The notes below the pieces were generated by a model that had not been told where the DNA came from, ran no database searches, and saw nothing but the letters and a program-made list of their open reading frames with translations. Positions 26,099 to 35,435 of a DNA stretch of 64,000 nucleotides are shown in pieces; the first letter of the stretch is position 1; every line of letters starts with the position of its first letter. This DNA comes from Microcoleus vaginatus_C (GTDB lineage Bacteria > Cyanobacteriota > Cyanobacteriia > Cyanobacteriales > Microcoleaceae). A program made the translations under genes and the position numbers. The stretch lies in the NCBI GenBank assembly GCA_040004035.1, contig JAMPLN010000001.1. The stretch is one strand, 5' to 3'.

Positions 26099-26887
26099 CT
26101 AACAACTGACTAATTCTCGAATCCGCGCAGCCGTCAACTCTTCGACATTCCTGAAAACCGCTGCTGCACCAGCAGTTTTCAGCGCAGCAGCATAAGCCTC
26201 GCAGCGCACAGAATCATCCAAAACATGAGGCGGCAAAATTCCAGCCCCCAGCCAAACCCGATTTGGTTGCACTTCCCGCGCCTTCACAACCGTGTAAATA
26301 TCGGCAACAGTATCTCCCGCGTAAATCACGGGCAAATTTTTTTCTAAACCGTGCAGATTTTCCAACTGTTCAATTGCCGCGAAAAGTCCAGCCGGATCGG
26401 GTTTTCCCGGTGCATCTTCCATCGCCACCAACACCGGAGAATTTAAACTCAGTTTCCCTGACAAAACATAAGCAGCTTCATCCCGCATCGCCCCGCTAAA
26501 AAAGCCCCAAACAATGCCCCCAACCGTTAAATTTTCCAGGTAAGCCGGACTTAACAGCAGCGGTTCGTCACAAATGTAGCCAGTCCAATTTTTCTCATCG
26601 GGCCCGCGATAGCGACTTTGGAAAAAAGCCACTAATTCGTCATAGTTGAGAGCGAGTTCGTTTCTCGATCGCCCAATCCCCTCAAAATAACGACAAACTA
26701 ACTCAAAAGACGCCTGCCAGTCATTATTCCACACTCCCTCAGACTTCAGAGAGTCAATATCGAGAGAATTCGGGCGAAAAGCACCCGCCGTGAAATGTTC
26801 CACCGCATCCGCGATCGCCCGCCGATAAGAACCGGACACATCCCGCACCACACCATCAATGTCGAAGACTAAAATAACTCTGTTCAC
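26099..26887 (-). CDS. HAD-superfamily phosphatase (TIGR01548-like)
   Basis: A 262-aa hydrolase with the HAD nucleophile motif 'FDIDGVVRD' (Asp9, Asp11), a central helical cap and the C-terminal motif 'VIYAGDTVADI'. It matches a small cyanobacterial/archaeal subgroup IA family. The substrate is unknown. In some genomes the family is annotated near imidazoleglycerol-phosphate dehydratase functions, but nothing here supports that role. Confidence 0.82.
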   Translation of the reverse strand: MNRVILVFDIDGVVRDVSGSYRRAIADAVEHFTAGAFRPNSLDIDSLKSEGVWNNDWQASFELVCRYFEGIGRSRNELALNYDELVAFFQSRYRGPDEKNWTGYICDEPLLLSPAYLENLTVGGIVWGFFSGAMRDEAAYVLSGKLSLNSPVLVAMEDAPGKPDPAGLFAAIEQLENLHGLEKNLPVIYAGDTVADIYTVVKAREVQPNRVWLGAGILPPHVLDDSVRCEAYAAALKTAGAAAVFRNVEELTAARIRELVSC

Positions 26888-27076
26888 AATTTAACAATCC
26901 TTGTACCTAGGGCCGGTGAGAACCCAAATTTTATCTGTTCCCAGCCCCTCAGTGGCGCTAAAACCAGCCGTGCCACAAAACTTTTCCTGGCCGATGACCA
27001 ATTATCGAACAGAGTGTGCTACGCTTAGCGATTGTAGAAATTTTTAACAAGTTCGATCGGAACCCTGGAGGTTTGC

Positions 27077-27376
27077 TTGTCCAAGTTCATCTTAAAAGTT
27101 CTCTGGCTAGAAGAGAATGTTGCCCTCGCCGTTGACCAAGTTGTCGGCAAAGGAACTAGCCCGCTGACATCCTACTTTTTCTGGCCTCGCAAAGATGCCT
27201 GGGAAGACCTCAAAAACGAACTCGAAGCCAAACACTGGATTGCTGATAACGATCGTGTCGAAATCCTCAACCAAGCCACAGAAGTCATCAACTACTGGCA
27301 AGAGGAAGGCAGACGGCGCCCGATGACAGAAGCTCAGTCAAAGTTCCCCCTAGTGACTTTTACCGGCAGCAACTAA
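27077..27376 (+). CDS. 30S ribosomal protein PSRP-3 / Ycf65
   Basis: A 99-aa protein of the PSRP-3 family, found on the small ribosomal subunit of cyanobacteria and plastids. Diagnostic strings are 'KVLWLEENVALAVDQVVG', 'SPLTSYFFWPRKDAWE' and 'EVINYWQEEGR'. The start is a TTG at 27077: CTGGAGG ends 6 bp upstream and family similarity begins right there. No in-frame ATG fits. The rare start codon may keep expression low. Confidence 0.93.
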   Translation: MSKFILKVLWLEENVALAVDQVVGKGTSPLTSYFFWPRKDAWEDLKNELEAKHWIADNDRVEILNQATEVINYWQEEGRRRPMTEAQSKFPLVTFTGSN

Positions 27377-27871
27377 GCCCAGCTTTAAGTTGCTACCCAT
27401 ATACATTGCCTGTTATGGCTGACGAGGGGAAGGAGAGAGGGGAGAAGGCGAGAAGATTTGACGCTTTTTCCACCTCGCCGTGAAACCTACAATTTAAATG
27501 CGCTACAGCTTATATTGATACTAACTCCGATTTTGGGATCTACTAGGGTTTTGGGCTTGGTCGATTTGAGATTTGAGATTTGAGATTTATTCAAAATAAA
27601 GCTCTCAAATCTGATTTAATACAATCTAAAAAGACTAAGCAACTAAACCAAATAAATCTAAAATCGGCTTTTTTATACTTTTAAATTGTACAGTCAGCTC
27701 TCAACGTAATTCCCCCGAACCTCCAACCTCAAGCCTCAAAATCCATCGGTTAAATTAGTTAACTCTTGTACACGGCTTCCTTGTTGAACTTCTTTCTTAT
27801 TTCTTCCTTCTTCCTTCTTCCTTCTTCCTTCTTCCTCCTTCCTTCTTCCTCCTTCCTTCTTCGCGGAATCT
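27377..27871. repeat. Gene-free gap with simple repeats
   Basis: Contains a 'GAGATTT' run (about 27567-27590) and a long 'CTTCCTT/CTTCTTC' pyrimidine microsatellite (about 27786-27862) that ends just before the next start codon. No gene is seen. The pyrimidine tract takes the place of a recognisable ribosome-binding site for the methyltransferase. Confidence 0.7.
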
Positions 27872-28945
27872 ATGGGCGCCGAAAGTACAATCAACCAGAC
27901 CGAACAGCTACCGCTGGTAGTAAATCCCGACATTCTCCAGCAAGCTATCCTCTACAAAATTAATACCCGCGTAAACGCTCGCGGAGAATTAATTTTCCCC
28001 TGCGTACCGGGAATGCTAAGCCACTATCTCAAGGCAATAGAAAATCTATTTAGCACTCTCGACAGACCCCTGCCCGAAGACCGCAGAGACGAACTCAGCA
28101 AGCTTTTAGCCACCAAGTTAGAACAAGGCTACCGCACCTCCACAGCATCGATGCTGATCCTGCAATACGAATCAGTACAGCCGCCACAAACCGGTTTAGC
28201 CTGCAAAGTCATTGTTACTACCTCAACAGTTGGAGAACAGTACAAAAGCTGGGTAGACACCAGAGAACCTCCGCTTTTCGGTTCTCATCCCGATGCAAAA
28301 TTGATGGCAACGGCTGCTAAATTGGGTACACCCGATCGAGTGCGGATTTTGGACGTGGGCGCTGGTACCGGCCGCAATACCTTGCCGCTGGCGAGATTGG
28401 GCTATTCTGTAGATGCGATCGAACTAACTCCAGCTTTTGCAGAACAATTGAAAGCTGCAGTAACAGCCGAAAACCTTCCCGTGACAGTGACTGAAGGCGA
28501 TGTGCTCGATCCCTTAATGCGGATGAAACCAGCCCGCTACCAGTTGGCAGTTGCCGCCGAAGTCATCTCACATTTTCGAGACAGCGATCAAGTACGGCTT
28601 TTCCTCGCCAAAATGTGCGATTCCCTGTGTCCCGGAGGCCTGTTGCTGTTCAGCACCTTTTTAACCGTCGGCGACTACCAGCCGGATGCCCTCGTGCGAC
28701 AAGTTGCCCAACTCTCCTGGTCTACTTTATTTACGCCTCAAGAACTCGCCACCGCAATGGAAGGGTTGCCATTAGTCCAAATATCCGATGAATTGGTGTT
28801 TGAGTACGAACGCCACCACCTGCCGGAAGGAGCCTGGCCACCGACGCCCTGGTTTCCCAGTTGGGCCACCGGTCGAGATGTCTTCCCGATGGCGAACGCC
28901 CGCCCGCCAATGGAATTGCGCTGGATTTTGTGCCGCCGAAGTTAA
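27872..28945 (+). CDS. Class I SAM-dependent methyltransferase
   Basis: A 357-aa protein. The C-terminal two thirds are a Rossmann methyltransferase with motif I 'ILDVGAGTGRNTLPLA' (about 164-179), acidic loop 'VDAIELT' and motif IV-like 'YQLAVAAEVISHF'. The N-terminal ~140 residues ('LLQQAILYKINTRVN', 'FPCVPGMLSHYLKAIENL') are conserved in cyanobacterial relatives and not recognised. The acceptor is unknown. The start ATG directly follows a pyrimidine microsatellite. Confidence 0.85.
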   Translation: MGAESTINQTEQLPLVVNPDILQQAILYKINTRVNARGELIFPCVPGMLSHYLKAIENLFSTLDRPLPEDRRDELSKLLATKLEQGYRTSTASMLILQYESVQPPQTGLACKVIVTTSTVGEQYKSWVDTREPPLFGSHPDAKLMATAAKLGTPDRVRILDVGAGTGRNTLPLARLGYSVDAIELTPAFAEQLKAAVTAENLPVTVTEGDVLDPLMRMKPARYQLAVAAEVISHFRDSDQVRLFLAKMCDSLCPGGLLLFSTFLTVGDYQPDALVRQVAQLSWSTLFTPQELATAMEGLPLVQISDELVFEYERHHLPEGAWPPTPWFPSWATGRDVFPMANARPPMELRWILCRRS

Positions 28946-29362
28946 AAACTTTTGTCATTTTTAGGCGGACACAGCAATCAAAACTGTTAACCGGCAGTAA
29001 CATTTTCCTCAAATATTTTTATTTCAACAGCTTAAATCCGGCTCGCTGTTAATATTGTCCAGCCTGGACAGAAAAATTTACAAAAATATATATTAAAATG
29101 TAAAGAGAGCGAAGTTCGATCGCCCCTGGGAGACAAACCCAGTGCCTGATTAGATTTAACGCTTGCCAACCTTTTGTTTCTTGCGAAAAATCGGGTTGCT
29201 AATGGCAATCGAGGTTGCATAAAATTCGATCGTCATCTCGATGGGTGCAACTAGAGTTAAGATGAATTCAACAAACCTATTCCTCCCGATAGATGACTTT
29301 GTAGGGAATAGGATTAGCCAATAGATTAGCTCGCTAGTCAGCGATGCTGCTGAGAAACAAAT
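28946..29362. other. Intergenic region, nothing recognised
   Basis: 417 bp with no convincing coding sequence, no strong hairpin and no repeat of note. It presumably carries the promoter of the next gene. Confidence 0.5.
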
Positions 29363-30259
29363 ATGCTTTTAACACATCCACTACAAGCGTTTGGAGCAAT
29401 CTTGGGCCACAAACCTTCCACAAATAGATCATCCATCGACCACAAAACCAGTAAAAATTATTGGGAGGGGAATATTGAGTCCGCTGTAAACGAACAAATT
29501 GACTGGTACATCCAAGTGGAAATGCTAATGAGTAACGCTAAATCTTCCTGCACCAATGAAGAGATTACTGCTTGGCTGCGGGGATTGCTGACAATTGCTT
29601 GGGCAGACGGCAACTTTGACGAAGACGAGCAAAAAATGATTGCAAATCTAACTCAGGATGAACTACACCCGGTATCTTTTGAGGAGGGTTTTGAACCTAT
29701 TGCCCCAGAGGAATTAGTCGCTGTGTTAGGGAAAGAAACCGCCAAAGGCGAGGATTTTTTGAGGACAGCAGTCATGGTAGCTTTGGCAGACGGTACTTAC
29801 TCGCTCAGCGAAGACGAGGTAATCTATAAGTTTTGCACAGCTTTGGGGCACAATGTAGAGGCGCTCGAAGCTCTGCGACACACCATCGAAGACAGCAAGT
29901 GCGATGATCCGCAGGGGCCCAGCAGCCAAATAGTTTTCGATGCGAATATCGCCCCCGCCACCGGAACACCCCTTTCATCTCGGCTACCTAAACCTCACCA
30001 CAAAGATGTCCTGCAACCCGTCAAAGACTGGCTGGACGGCTGGGAAATTCACGACCCAAAATTGGCACACTTTGTCTGTAAAATTATTCCGCCCCAGTGT
30101 CCGTTTGAGCGAGATGTCGTGTTATTTGGTCGCAAAATCGTCCATATTCCGGCGATGTGCCAGATTAACCCGCTTTACGAACAGTTAGTCGGGATGCGCT
30201 TTCGAGCTCTCTGCTATTTGGCAGATGAATGTAAGGAAGATGTATCATCATATTGTTAG
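29363..30259 (+). CDS. TerB-like / 'Mo-dependent nitrogenase C-terminal' domain protein
   Basis: A 298-aa protein with two parts. A tellurite-resistance TerB-like helical domain lies at about 60-180 ('LLTIAWADGNFDEDEQKMI', 'VALADGTYSLSEDEV'). The C-terminal ~90 residues ('DPKLAHFVCKIIPPQCPFER', 'NPLYEQLVGMRFRALCYLAD') belong to a cyanobacterial domain labelled Mo-dependent nitrogenase C-terminal. The label comes from sequence neighbours; this is not a nitrogenase subunit and no nif gene is near. An ATG at 29522 ('MLMSNAKSSC') is an alternative start that would drop 53 residues with little conservation. Function unknown. Confidence 0.78.
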   Translation: MLLTHPLQAFGAILGHKPSTNRSSIDHKTSKNYWEGNIESAVNEQIDWYIQVEMLMSNAKSSCTNEEITAWLRGLLTIAWADGNFDEDEQKMIANLTQDELHPVSFEEGFEPIAPEELVAVLGKETAKGEDFLRTAVMVALADGTYSLSEDEVIYKFCTALGHNVEALEALRHTIEDSKCDDPQGPSSQIVFDANIAPATGTPLSSRLPKPHHKDVLQPVKDWLDGWEIHDPKLAHFVCKIIPPQCPFERDVVLFGRKIVHIPAMCQINPLYEQLVGMRFRALCYLADECKEDVSSYC

Positions 30260-30786
30260 TAGTTAGTAGTCATTAGTCAGTAGTCATGAGTCATTGGTCA
30301 TTCTTGTGAAATCTTGGATTAACGACTGTAACTATTAACCAATGACTACTAATTAGTCCAAAATGCAAAAAACGGGTTTTTCTAGGACAAAACATCGTTA
30401 CACCATCCGCGCCAGTAGAAAAAGCCAGTAGAAAAACCCGGTTAATTCATTTTGTGTGCGTGATTCCTGTTAATATCACATCTGCTTTGATCATACTAAT
30501 TCACCAAAAGTCTTGATACAATTCTCAAATTATTATACAGATTATTAAAAGATTTCGGAGCCGGACACGGCAGTGCCATTTACCTACAAATGCTCGCGTA
30601 CAATTTTTCACTCTGCACTACTTTTCAGAATTGGTAGAATTATATTTTTCCGGCAACTGTAAATCGCGACTAAACTTGGCTGTCGTTCACCGACCCCGAC
30701 TAAAGGCAAAGACGAATATTGTGCTTGGATCTGGTATCATAATAAGTAATGACTATTGACACTGACTATTGACTACTGACTAAATT
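30260..30786. repeat. Gene-free gap with repeats upstream of obgE
   Basis: Begins with 'AGTAGTTAGTAGTCATTAGTC' style low-complexity units. An inverted repeat 'AACGGGTTTTTCTA' / 'TAGAAAAACCCGGTT' lies at about 30370-30442. A further 'tgacta' repeat run precedes the obgE start. No gene is seen. Confidence 0.6.
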
Positions 30787-31827
30787 ATGCAATTTATCGA
30801 TCGAGCAGATATTCAAGTCGCAGCCGGCAAAGGCGGCGACGGTATGGTAGCTTTTCGCAGAGAAAAGTATGTTCCGGCGGGCGGCCCCTCTGGCGGGACG
30901 GGCGGCAAAGGCGGTTCCGTGTATATGGTGGCGGTGGAAAGCCTGCAAACGCTGCTAGATTTTCAGTACAACCGGATTTTTAAAGCCGATGACGGGAAGC
31001 GAGGCGCGCCGAAAAATATGACTGGTGCCGGTGGGGACGATCGCATAATTGAAGTTCCCTGCGGTACAGTAGTTTACGACGCGGAAACTCAGGCAATCTT
31101 AGCAGATTTAGTAACGCCAGGACAGACTTTTTGCGTTGCCCAAGGCGGCAAAGGCGGTTTGGGGAATAAGTGTTTTCTGACCAATTCTAACCGCGCTCCA
31201 GATTATGCGATGCCGGGAAAAGAAGGAGAACACAAATTTTTGCGTTTGGAATTGAAGCTATTAGCTGAAGTGGGAATTCTGGGGATGCCGAATGCTGGCA
31301 AATCCACATTAATTTCAGCTTTGTCTGCCGCCCGCCCCAAGATAGCAGATTATCCGTTTACAACTTTAGTCCCGAATTTGGGCGTAGTCAGAAAACCGAC
31401 TGGCGACGGTACGGTGTTTGCAGACATTCCGGGATTAATTGAGGGAGCTCACGAAGGTGCTGGTTTGGGTTACGAGTTTTTGCGGCACATTGAACGGACT
31501 CGGTTGCTGCTGCACTTGATCGATATTACCGATGAAGATCCGATCGCCAATTACGTCACAATTCAGGAAGAATTGAAGGCTTACAGGCGTGGTTTAGCCG
31601 ATAAACCGCAGATTTTGGCTTTTAATAAGGTAGATGCGATCGACCTTGAAAGCGAAGAAATCGCTAATTTAATCAGCCGACTTAAAGAAATTAGCGGCGC
31701 TCCTGTTTTGTTGATTTCCGCTGTGAGTCGAGTTGGATTGGATGAATTGATGCAGCAAGTTTGGCAAAAACTCGACGAGATGAACGAAAAAGAGGCGGCG
31801 GAACAGTTAGCAGTGGCGAGTGTTTAA
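30787..31827 (+). CDS. obgE: Obg-family GTPase
   Basis: Ribosome-assembly and stress-control GTPase, 346 aa. The N-terminal glycine-rich Obg fold occupies about 1-158 ('GGKGGDG', 'GGPSGGTGGKGG', 'GGKGGLGN'). The G domain follows: G1 'GMPNAGKS' (166-173), switch 'FTTLVPNLGVV', G3 'DIPGLIEGA', G4 'FNKVD' and G5 'ISAVS'. No C-terminal OCT extension, as usual for cyanobacteria. Single gene. Confidence 0.96.
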   Translation: MQFIDRADIQVAAGKGGDGMVAFRREKYVPAGGPSGGTGGKGGSVYMVAVESLQTLLDFQYNRIFKADDGKRGAPKNMTGAGGDDRIIEVPCGTVVYDAETQAILADLVTPGQTFCVAQGGKGGLGNKCFLTNSNRAPDYAMPGKEGEHKFLRLELKLLAEVGILGMPNAGKSTLISALSAARPKIADYPFTTLVPNLGVVRKPTGDGTVFADIPGLIEGAHEGAGLGYEFLRHIERTRLLLHLIDITDEDPIANYVTIQEELKAYRRGLADKPQILAFNKVDAIDLESEEIANLISRLKEISGAPVLLISAVSRVGLDELMQQVWQKLDEMNEKEAAEQLAVASV

Positions 31828-31883
31828 TCCCTTTCCGGTTCGTGGAATTTCCGTGAATGGGTAGGTGTTTTTTTGAGGGGGTC

Positions 31884-32022
31884 AATCGATTTTAGATTTT
31901 AGATTTTAGATTTTAGATTGAAGCATTGACCCCACGGATAAATTCGGGGGCTGGTTTATCGGATACAGGTTTTTTATTTCTGGACGGATGAATCCGGGGG
32001 CTTGTATCCTGGATGCTTTCGG
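31884..32022 (+). repeat. About 130-bp dispersed repeat, copy B
   Basis: Inverted near-identical copy of the element at 14217-14346. It starts with a 'TTTTAGATTTTAGA' run and contains two diverged internal sub-repeats of the type 'ACGGATAAATTCGGGGGCT'. Lies between obgE and the CRISPR leader. Confidence 0.8.
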
Positions 32023-32241
32023 TCAAATCTTTCGGCTGTAGGGCTTGTGCGGGAAGGGTTTGAGCCTCTATGCTGAATAAATCTGTTCACGGAAACGCTG
32101 AAATTATTGCTGTGTATAGCTTTGATGGTTGTTGAAAATTTTGTTTTTTGACAGGGCGGTGGCTGAAATGATATTTTTTGGATACTGGAGGGAACAGTAC
32201 CTTGAAAACTAAATACTGTAATGCTTCTGGCACGGGCGGCC

Positions 32242-32573
32242 GGAATCAACCTAAATCCCTATCAGGGATTGAAACTGACCAGTAGGAGCTTCAGTTAGAA
32301 TATCTCTTTCGCGGGAATCAACCTAAATCCCTATCAGGGATTGAAACACTCTCTGGTATATACCAGTTATGAAGTGGTGGTACATCTCTAGCCGGAATCA
32401 ACCTAAATCCCTATCAGGGATTGAAACGTGCAGTTCCAGGGCAAAGGGGTCTATGTTGTTGGGCCGGAATCAACCTAAATCCCTATCAGGGATTGAAACG
32501 GGGGATTCCATACCCCAAAATTATAGTTGCCTCCTAGCCGGAATCAACCTAAATCCCGATCAGGGATTGAAAT
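32242..32573 (+). CRISPR. Five-repeat CRISPR array, no cas genes in the window
   Basis: Repeats of at least 34 bp start at 32242, 32314, 32394, 32466 and 32540. They begin GGAATCAACCTAAATCCC and end CAGGGATTGAAAC, with an inner stem ATCCCTATCAGGGAT. Most are preceded by 'GCC', so the true repeat may be 36-37 bp. The four spacers are 38, 46, 38 and 40 bp and unrelated to each other. The last repeat is degenerate (CCCGAT for CCCTAT, final T for C), placing the leader on the left. The upstream DNA (about 32140-32235) is AT-rich with 'CTTGAAAACTAAATA', as in cyanobacterial leaders. The ATTGAAAC end is typical of type I/III cyanobacterial arrays. Confidence 0.95.
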
Positions 32574-32649
32574 TGCATTCAGTGCCAAAAAACTTGGGAA
32601 ATTACACTCGATAGCACAAAATAATCAGCAAATTTTCTTGAGGCTTGGT

Positions 32650-32907
32650 ATGGGTAGTTTGGCAATTAAAACCCAGGACAGACTTAAGCAACTCCATTTG
32701 ACCAAAGACAGAATTAGCCTCGATCGGATGGATGGGCCCACCATTACCCTACCTCTAGTTTCCTATCCCCGATCGCTGAATGCGACACCCGCACGGCGCC
32801 AGAAGTGGCAAGTATGCGGCGGTGGTTAGGGCATTCATTGAGAAGAAATCGATCGGGAACTCAGTACCGAAAGAATGTTGCGCGGATCACCCGCGACGAA
32901 AGCTTAA
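32650..32907 (+). pseudogene. DUF2442 protein gene killed by two stop codons
   Basis: From the ATG at 32650 the frame reads a DUF2442-like protein ('ISLDRMDGPTITLPLVSYPR', 'NATPARRQKW', 'CGGG'). It then meets TAG, reads GIH, meets TGA, and continues 'EEIDRELSTERMLRGSPA' to a final stop at 32905. Intact family members read Tyr and Trp at the two stop positions, so single-base changes (TAT to TAG, TGG to TGA) explain both. No frameshift is needed. DUF2442 proteins are often paired with a DUF4160 partner; none is seen here. Confidence 0.8.
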
Positions 32908-33080
32908 TTAAGGATTTCTCTAATCGGGCGATCGCTATTTCACAAGTTCATATCGTTTCCGGTTGCATGGGAATGATAAAGTCAAGGCCAATAATTCCAC
33001 ATTCCCCCACTCCCCACTCCCCACACCCCATCATTGAAAAACCCGATTTCTGATTACCGATGAGTAAGTCCGAAGTATTG

Positions 33081-33482
33081 TTAAATTCCGCTTGACTCGC
33101 GGATTCGCCCGTTGTAATCGACTCTCACCCTCCCATCTTGAGAAACCGTAACAACCGTTTCTACAGTATAGACAGACGAACCAGGCTTGTTACCCTTAAA
33201 AGTAAAAGTCCAAGTTCCATCGCCATTGTCTACAAAAGGCGATTCCTTAGAAGTACCGTGCATAGAAGCTTCAGCTCGATAGTTGCCTAAACCCCCATTA
33301 GCAATTTCTGCTGCTTGACGAGCTAAGTTTTTTGCCCGATTGAGTTCGATATTATTGTTAATCACTCTCACGCCGTCGGTCTCATATTCAGGAGCAGGAT
33401 TAGCATTACTCAAGGTGGGGGAGACTCCAACGGCTAAAGTTGAGAGCGCTACCAGACAAGCAAGTCGGATGTTTAGTTTCAT
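33081..33482 (-). CDS. Secreted hypothetical protein, 133 aa
   Basis: Signal peptide about 1-27 ('LACLVALSTLAVGVSPTLSNA'). The mature part is small and beta-rich, with 'ELNRAKNLARQAAEIANGG' and 'DGTWTFTFKGNKPGSSVYTV', conserved in filamentous cyanobacteria as far as I recognise. No cysteine and no enzyme motif. Monocistronic; the downstream gene on the other side runs in the same direction 65 bp upstream. Confidence 0.72.
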   Translation of the reverse strand: MKLNIRLACLVALSTLAVGVSPTLSNANPAPEYETDGVRVINNNIELNRAKNLARQAAEIANGGLGNYRAEASMHGTSKESPFVDNGDGTWTFTFKGNKPGSSVYTVETVVTVSQDGRVRVDYNGRIRESSGI

Positions 33483-33547
33483 AATACAAACTGATTTATA
33501 GTTTGATAAAGTCTACAACACTAGCCGGAAAAAACCCGGTTGAATTT

Positions 33548-35173
33548 TCAATTTTTAATTTTCACTTGTGAATCCGCTGGCGTTTCCCCACCGTACAAAT
33601 AGCGGTAACTAATCCGAGAAATCTCCCGAATCAATGTTTGAGCAGGCTTCTCTGTTTCCGGTGAATGCTTCACCATCACCGCCACCAAATAACGCTTACC
33701 GTTCGGCAAATCCACCATTCCCGCATCCGCAAGCATTGTATCAATGTTGCCAGTTTTGTGAGCAATAACTGAACCTTCGCCTAAACCTTTCGGCAGCAAA
33801 GAATCATTTCTAGTTTGGCGCATGATTTGCAAAATACGATCGCGCGATTTCACCGATACCAAATTACCCCGATCGATCTGGGCTATGATATTAATCAAAT
33901 CCTGCGGACTTGTAGTATTAGTTCCCTCCAAATCCGGCAAATTATTGCGGAGAACTGTCGCCCTCAAACCCCAATTGGCAAAATGCTGATTCAAAACCTC
34001 AGCACCTCCCAACAACTCAATCATCATATTTGTCGCCGTATTGTCGCTGACAACAATCATCTTTTGGGCAACTTCCAAAGCCGAATACTTCTTGCCCGGA
34101 GCCTGGTCTTGCATATCTCCAGAACCGCCGACAATGTGTTCGGACTTCAGCGTCAGCATCTGGTCTAACTGCACTTTGCCCTCATCTACTGCTTGGAAAA
34201 AAGCTACTAAAATTGGCACTTTAATCGTGCTAGCTGAAGCAAAAGCAGTATCGCCATTAAAATTTAGGTAGCTTCCAGTATCTAAATCGACTAGAAATAT
34301 TCCGGCTGTCAAACTAGGATTTTCTGTTGCTAAAACCTGAACTTGGGTTTTCAAAGCTCCTAATTCTTGATTCAGTTGCAGCACTTCTGGGGTTGCGGGT
34401 GCAGCAGATGCGCTATCGGCTGGGTTGTTCTGCCCTGCGGTGGTTTGTTCTTCTGCCGCTACAGTGGATGCTCGACTCACAGCATTTACCACCGACAGCA
34501 GCGTACCGCAAATCACCGCTATCCCAACTCCCAAAATCAGCAAGCGAGTAGCATAGACCAACGGCGGCACACTCCGAGGTGCAGAGCGTTTACCCGGTCT
34601 CTGACTCGCTTGTGGGCGCGGTTTAGGCACGGGTTGTTTTTTGGCATTTGGGGGGATTACCGTGTCTTGAATGCGCGTTGGGGGCGAAGTGGGGCGACTT
34701 CCACGGGTGGTAGGGGGAGTGGCTGTGGGGAGCTGGCTGTTGGGATTGCTGGCGATCGAACTTACATTTTCCCGCTCCAGATTTGGGTTCGGAAACTCGA
34801 ACATATCGACAGCAGCGAGGCCTTTTTTGCGTGGTTGGCGAGTCTTCGACTGAGGAGTTTTGCTGGTTCTGGGTTTTCTGGGGTTAATTGCCGAGCGAGG
34901 ATCGGATAAAAAGTCTTGTGTAGTAAATTCTTCCGAAGATGTGGGAGAATTGGCTCCATTTCTGCTGCCGCGGCCCTGTTGCAGTGGCACAATCGCAGGT
35001 TCGGGCGATCGAATTTCTGAATTGCCGTTTTGCGGTTGCGGAGGGCGGCGGCGGCCCGATTTGCCAGACTGACTTGCTTTGCCGGACTTAGGCTGCTTTG
35101 AGCCGGAGTTGGGAGAGGATATCGACGAGGATATCACCGATAATATCGATCCTTTGGGAAACCGCTCTGCCAC
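33548..35173 (-). CDS. Class A beta-lactamase-like serine hydrolase, membrane anchored
   Basis: A 541-aa protein. Residues 1-205 are disordered, rich in Ser/Pro/Lys/Arg. One membrane helix lies at about 208-230, and the periplasmic class A beta-lactamase fold is at about 265-530. Catalytic 'STIK' (Ser315, Lys318), 'SDN' in 'VVSDNTATN' and 'KTG' in 'AHKTGN' are intact. The omega loop reads 'DLEGTNTTSPQDL', with a Glu that could be the general base. The long cytoplasmic tail is unusual for a beta-lactamase; a peptidoglycan-related esterase or peptidase is also possible. Confidence 0.85.
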   Translation of the reverse strand: MAERFPKGSILSVISSSISSPNSGSKQPKSGKASQSGKSGRRRPPQPQNGNSEIRSPEPAIVPLQQGRGSRNGANSPTSSEEFTTQDFLSDPRSAINPRKPRTSKTPQSKTRQPRKKGLAAVDMFEFPNPNLERENVSSIASNPNSQLPTATPPTTRGSRPTSPPTRIQDTVIPPNAKKQPVPKPRPQASQRPGKRSAPRSVPPLVYATRLLILGVGIAVICGTLLSVVNAVSRASTVAAEEQTTAGQNNPADSASAAPATPEVLQLNQELGALKTQVQVLATENPSLTAGIFLVDLDTGSYLNFNGDTAFASASTIKVPILVAFFQAVDEGKVQLDQMLTLKSEHIVGGSGDMQDQAPGKKYSALEVAQKMIVVSDNTATNMMIELLGGAEVLNQHFANWGLRATVLRNNLPDLEGTNTTSPQDLINIIAQIDRGNLVSVKSRDRILQIMRQTRNDSLLPKGLGEGSVIAHKTGNIDTMLADAGMVDLPNGKRYLVAVMVKHSPETEKPAQTLIREISRISYRYLYGGETPADSQVKIKN

Positions 35174-35435
35174 GTCTTACTCCTTCATCACTACTGTAAA
35201 GTTCAAGTTTAAGATTTTTCAGCCTGCCAGCCAATCAATTTTAGATTTTAGATTTTAGATTTTAGATTGGCCCCAGACGCTGCATGGTATCAGCAAGCAA
35301 GTTTATTGCTCGCAAATTATCGCAAAGCTTAGGTTTTTAGTCAAGAAACCCTGTTATGAAGATGACAAGTGGGGGCAGGAAAGTTCTCTGTGAAAAAAAT
35401 CCTCAATCTCACATCCCCAATTATCAGCATTTCTC

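Noticed and set aside
29980..30259. Nitrogenase gene
   Set aside because: The domain name mentions nitrogenase, but the protein has none of the metal-cluster ligands and no nif neighbours.
32369..32829. Open frames with repeated 'NQPKSLSGIET'
   Set aside because: The repeated peptide is the translation of the CRISPR repeat; the frames are artefacts of the array.
31000..33500. cas genes next to the CRISPR array
   Set aside because: Neighbours are obgE, a dead DUF2442 gene, a secreted protein and a beta-lactamase-like gene; none is Cas-related.
33548..34400. Antibiotic-resistance beta-lactamase
   Set aside because: Catalytic motifs are present, but the long cytoplasmic tail and membrane anchor make a cell-envelope role as likely; resistance cannot be claimed.
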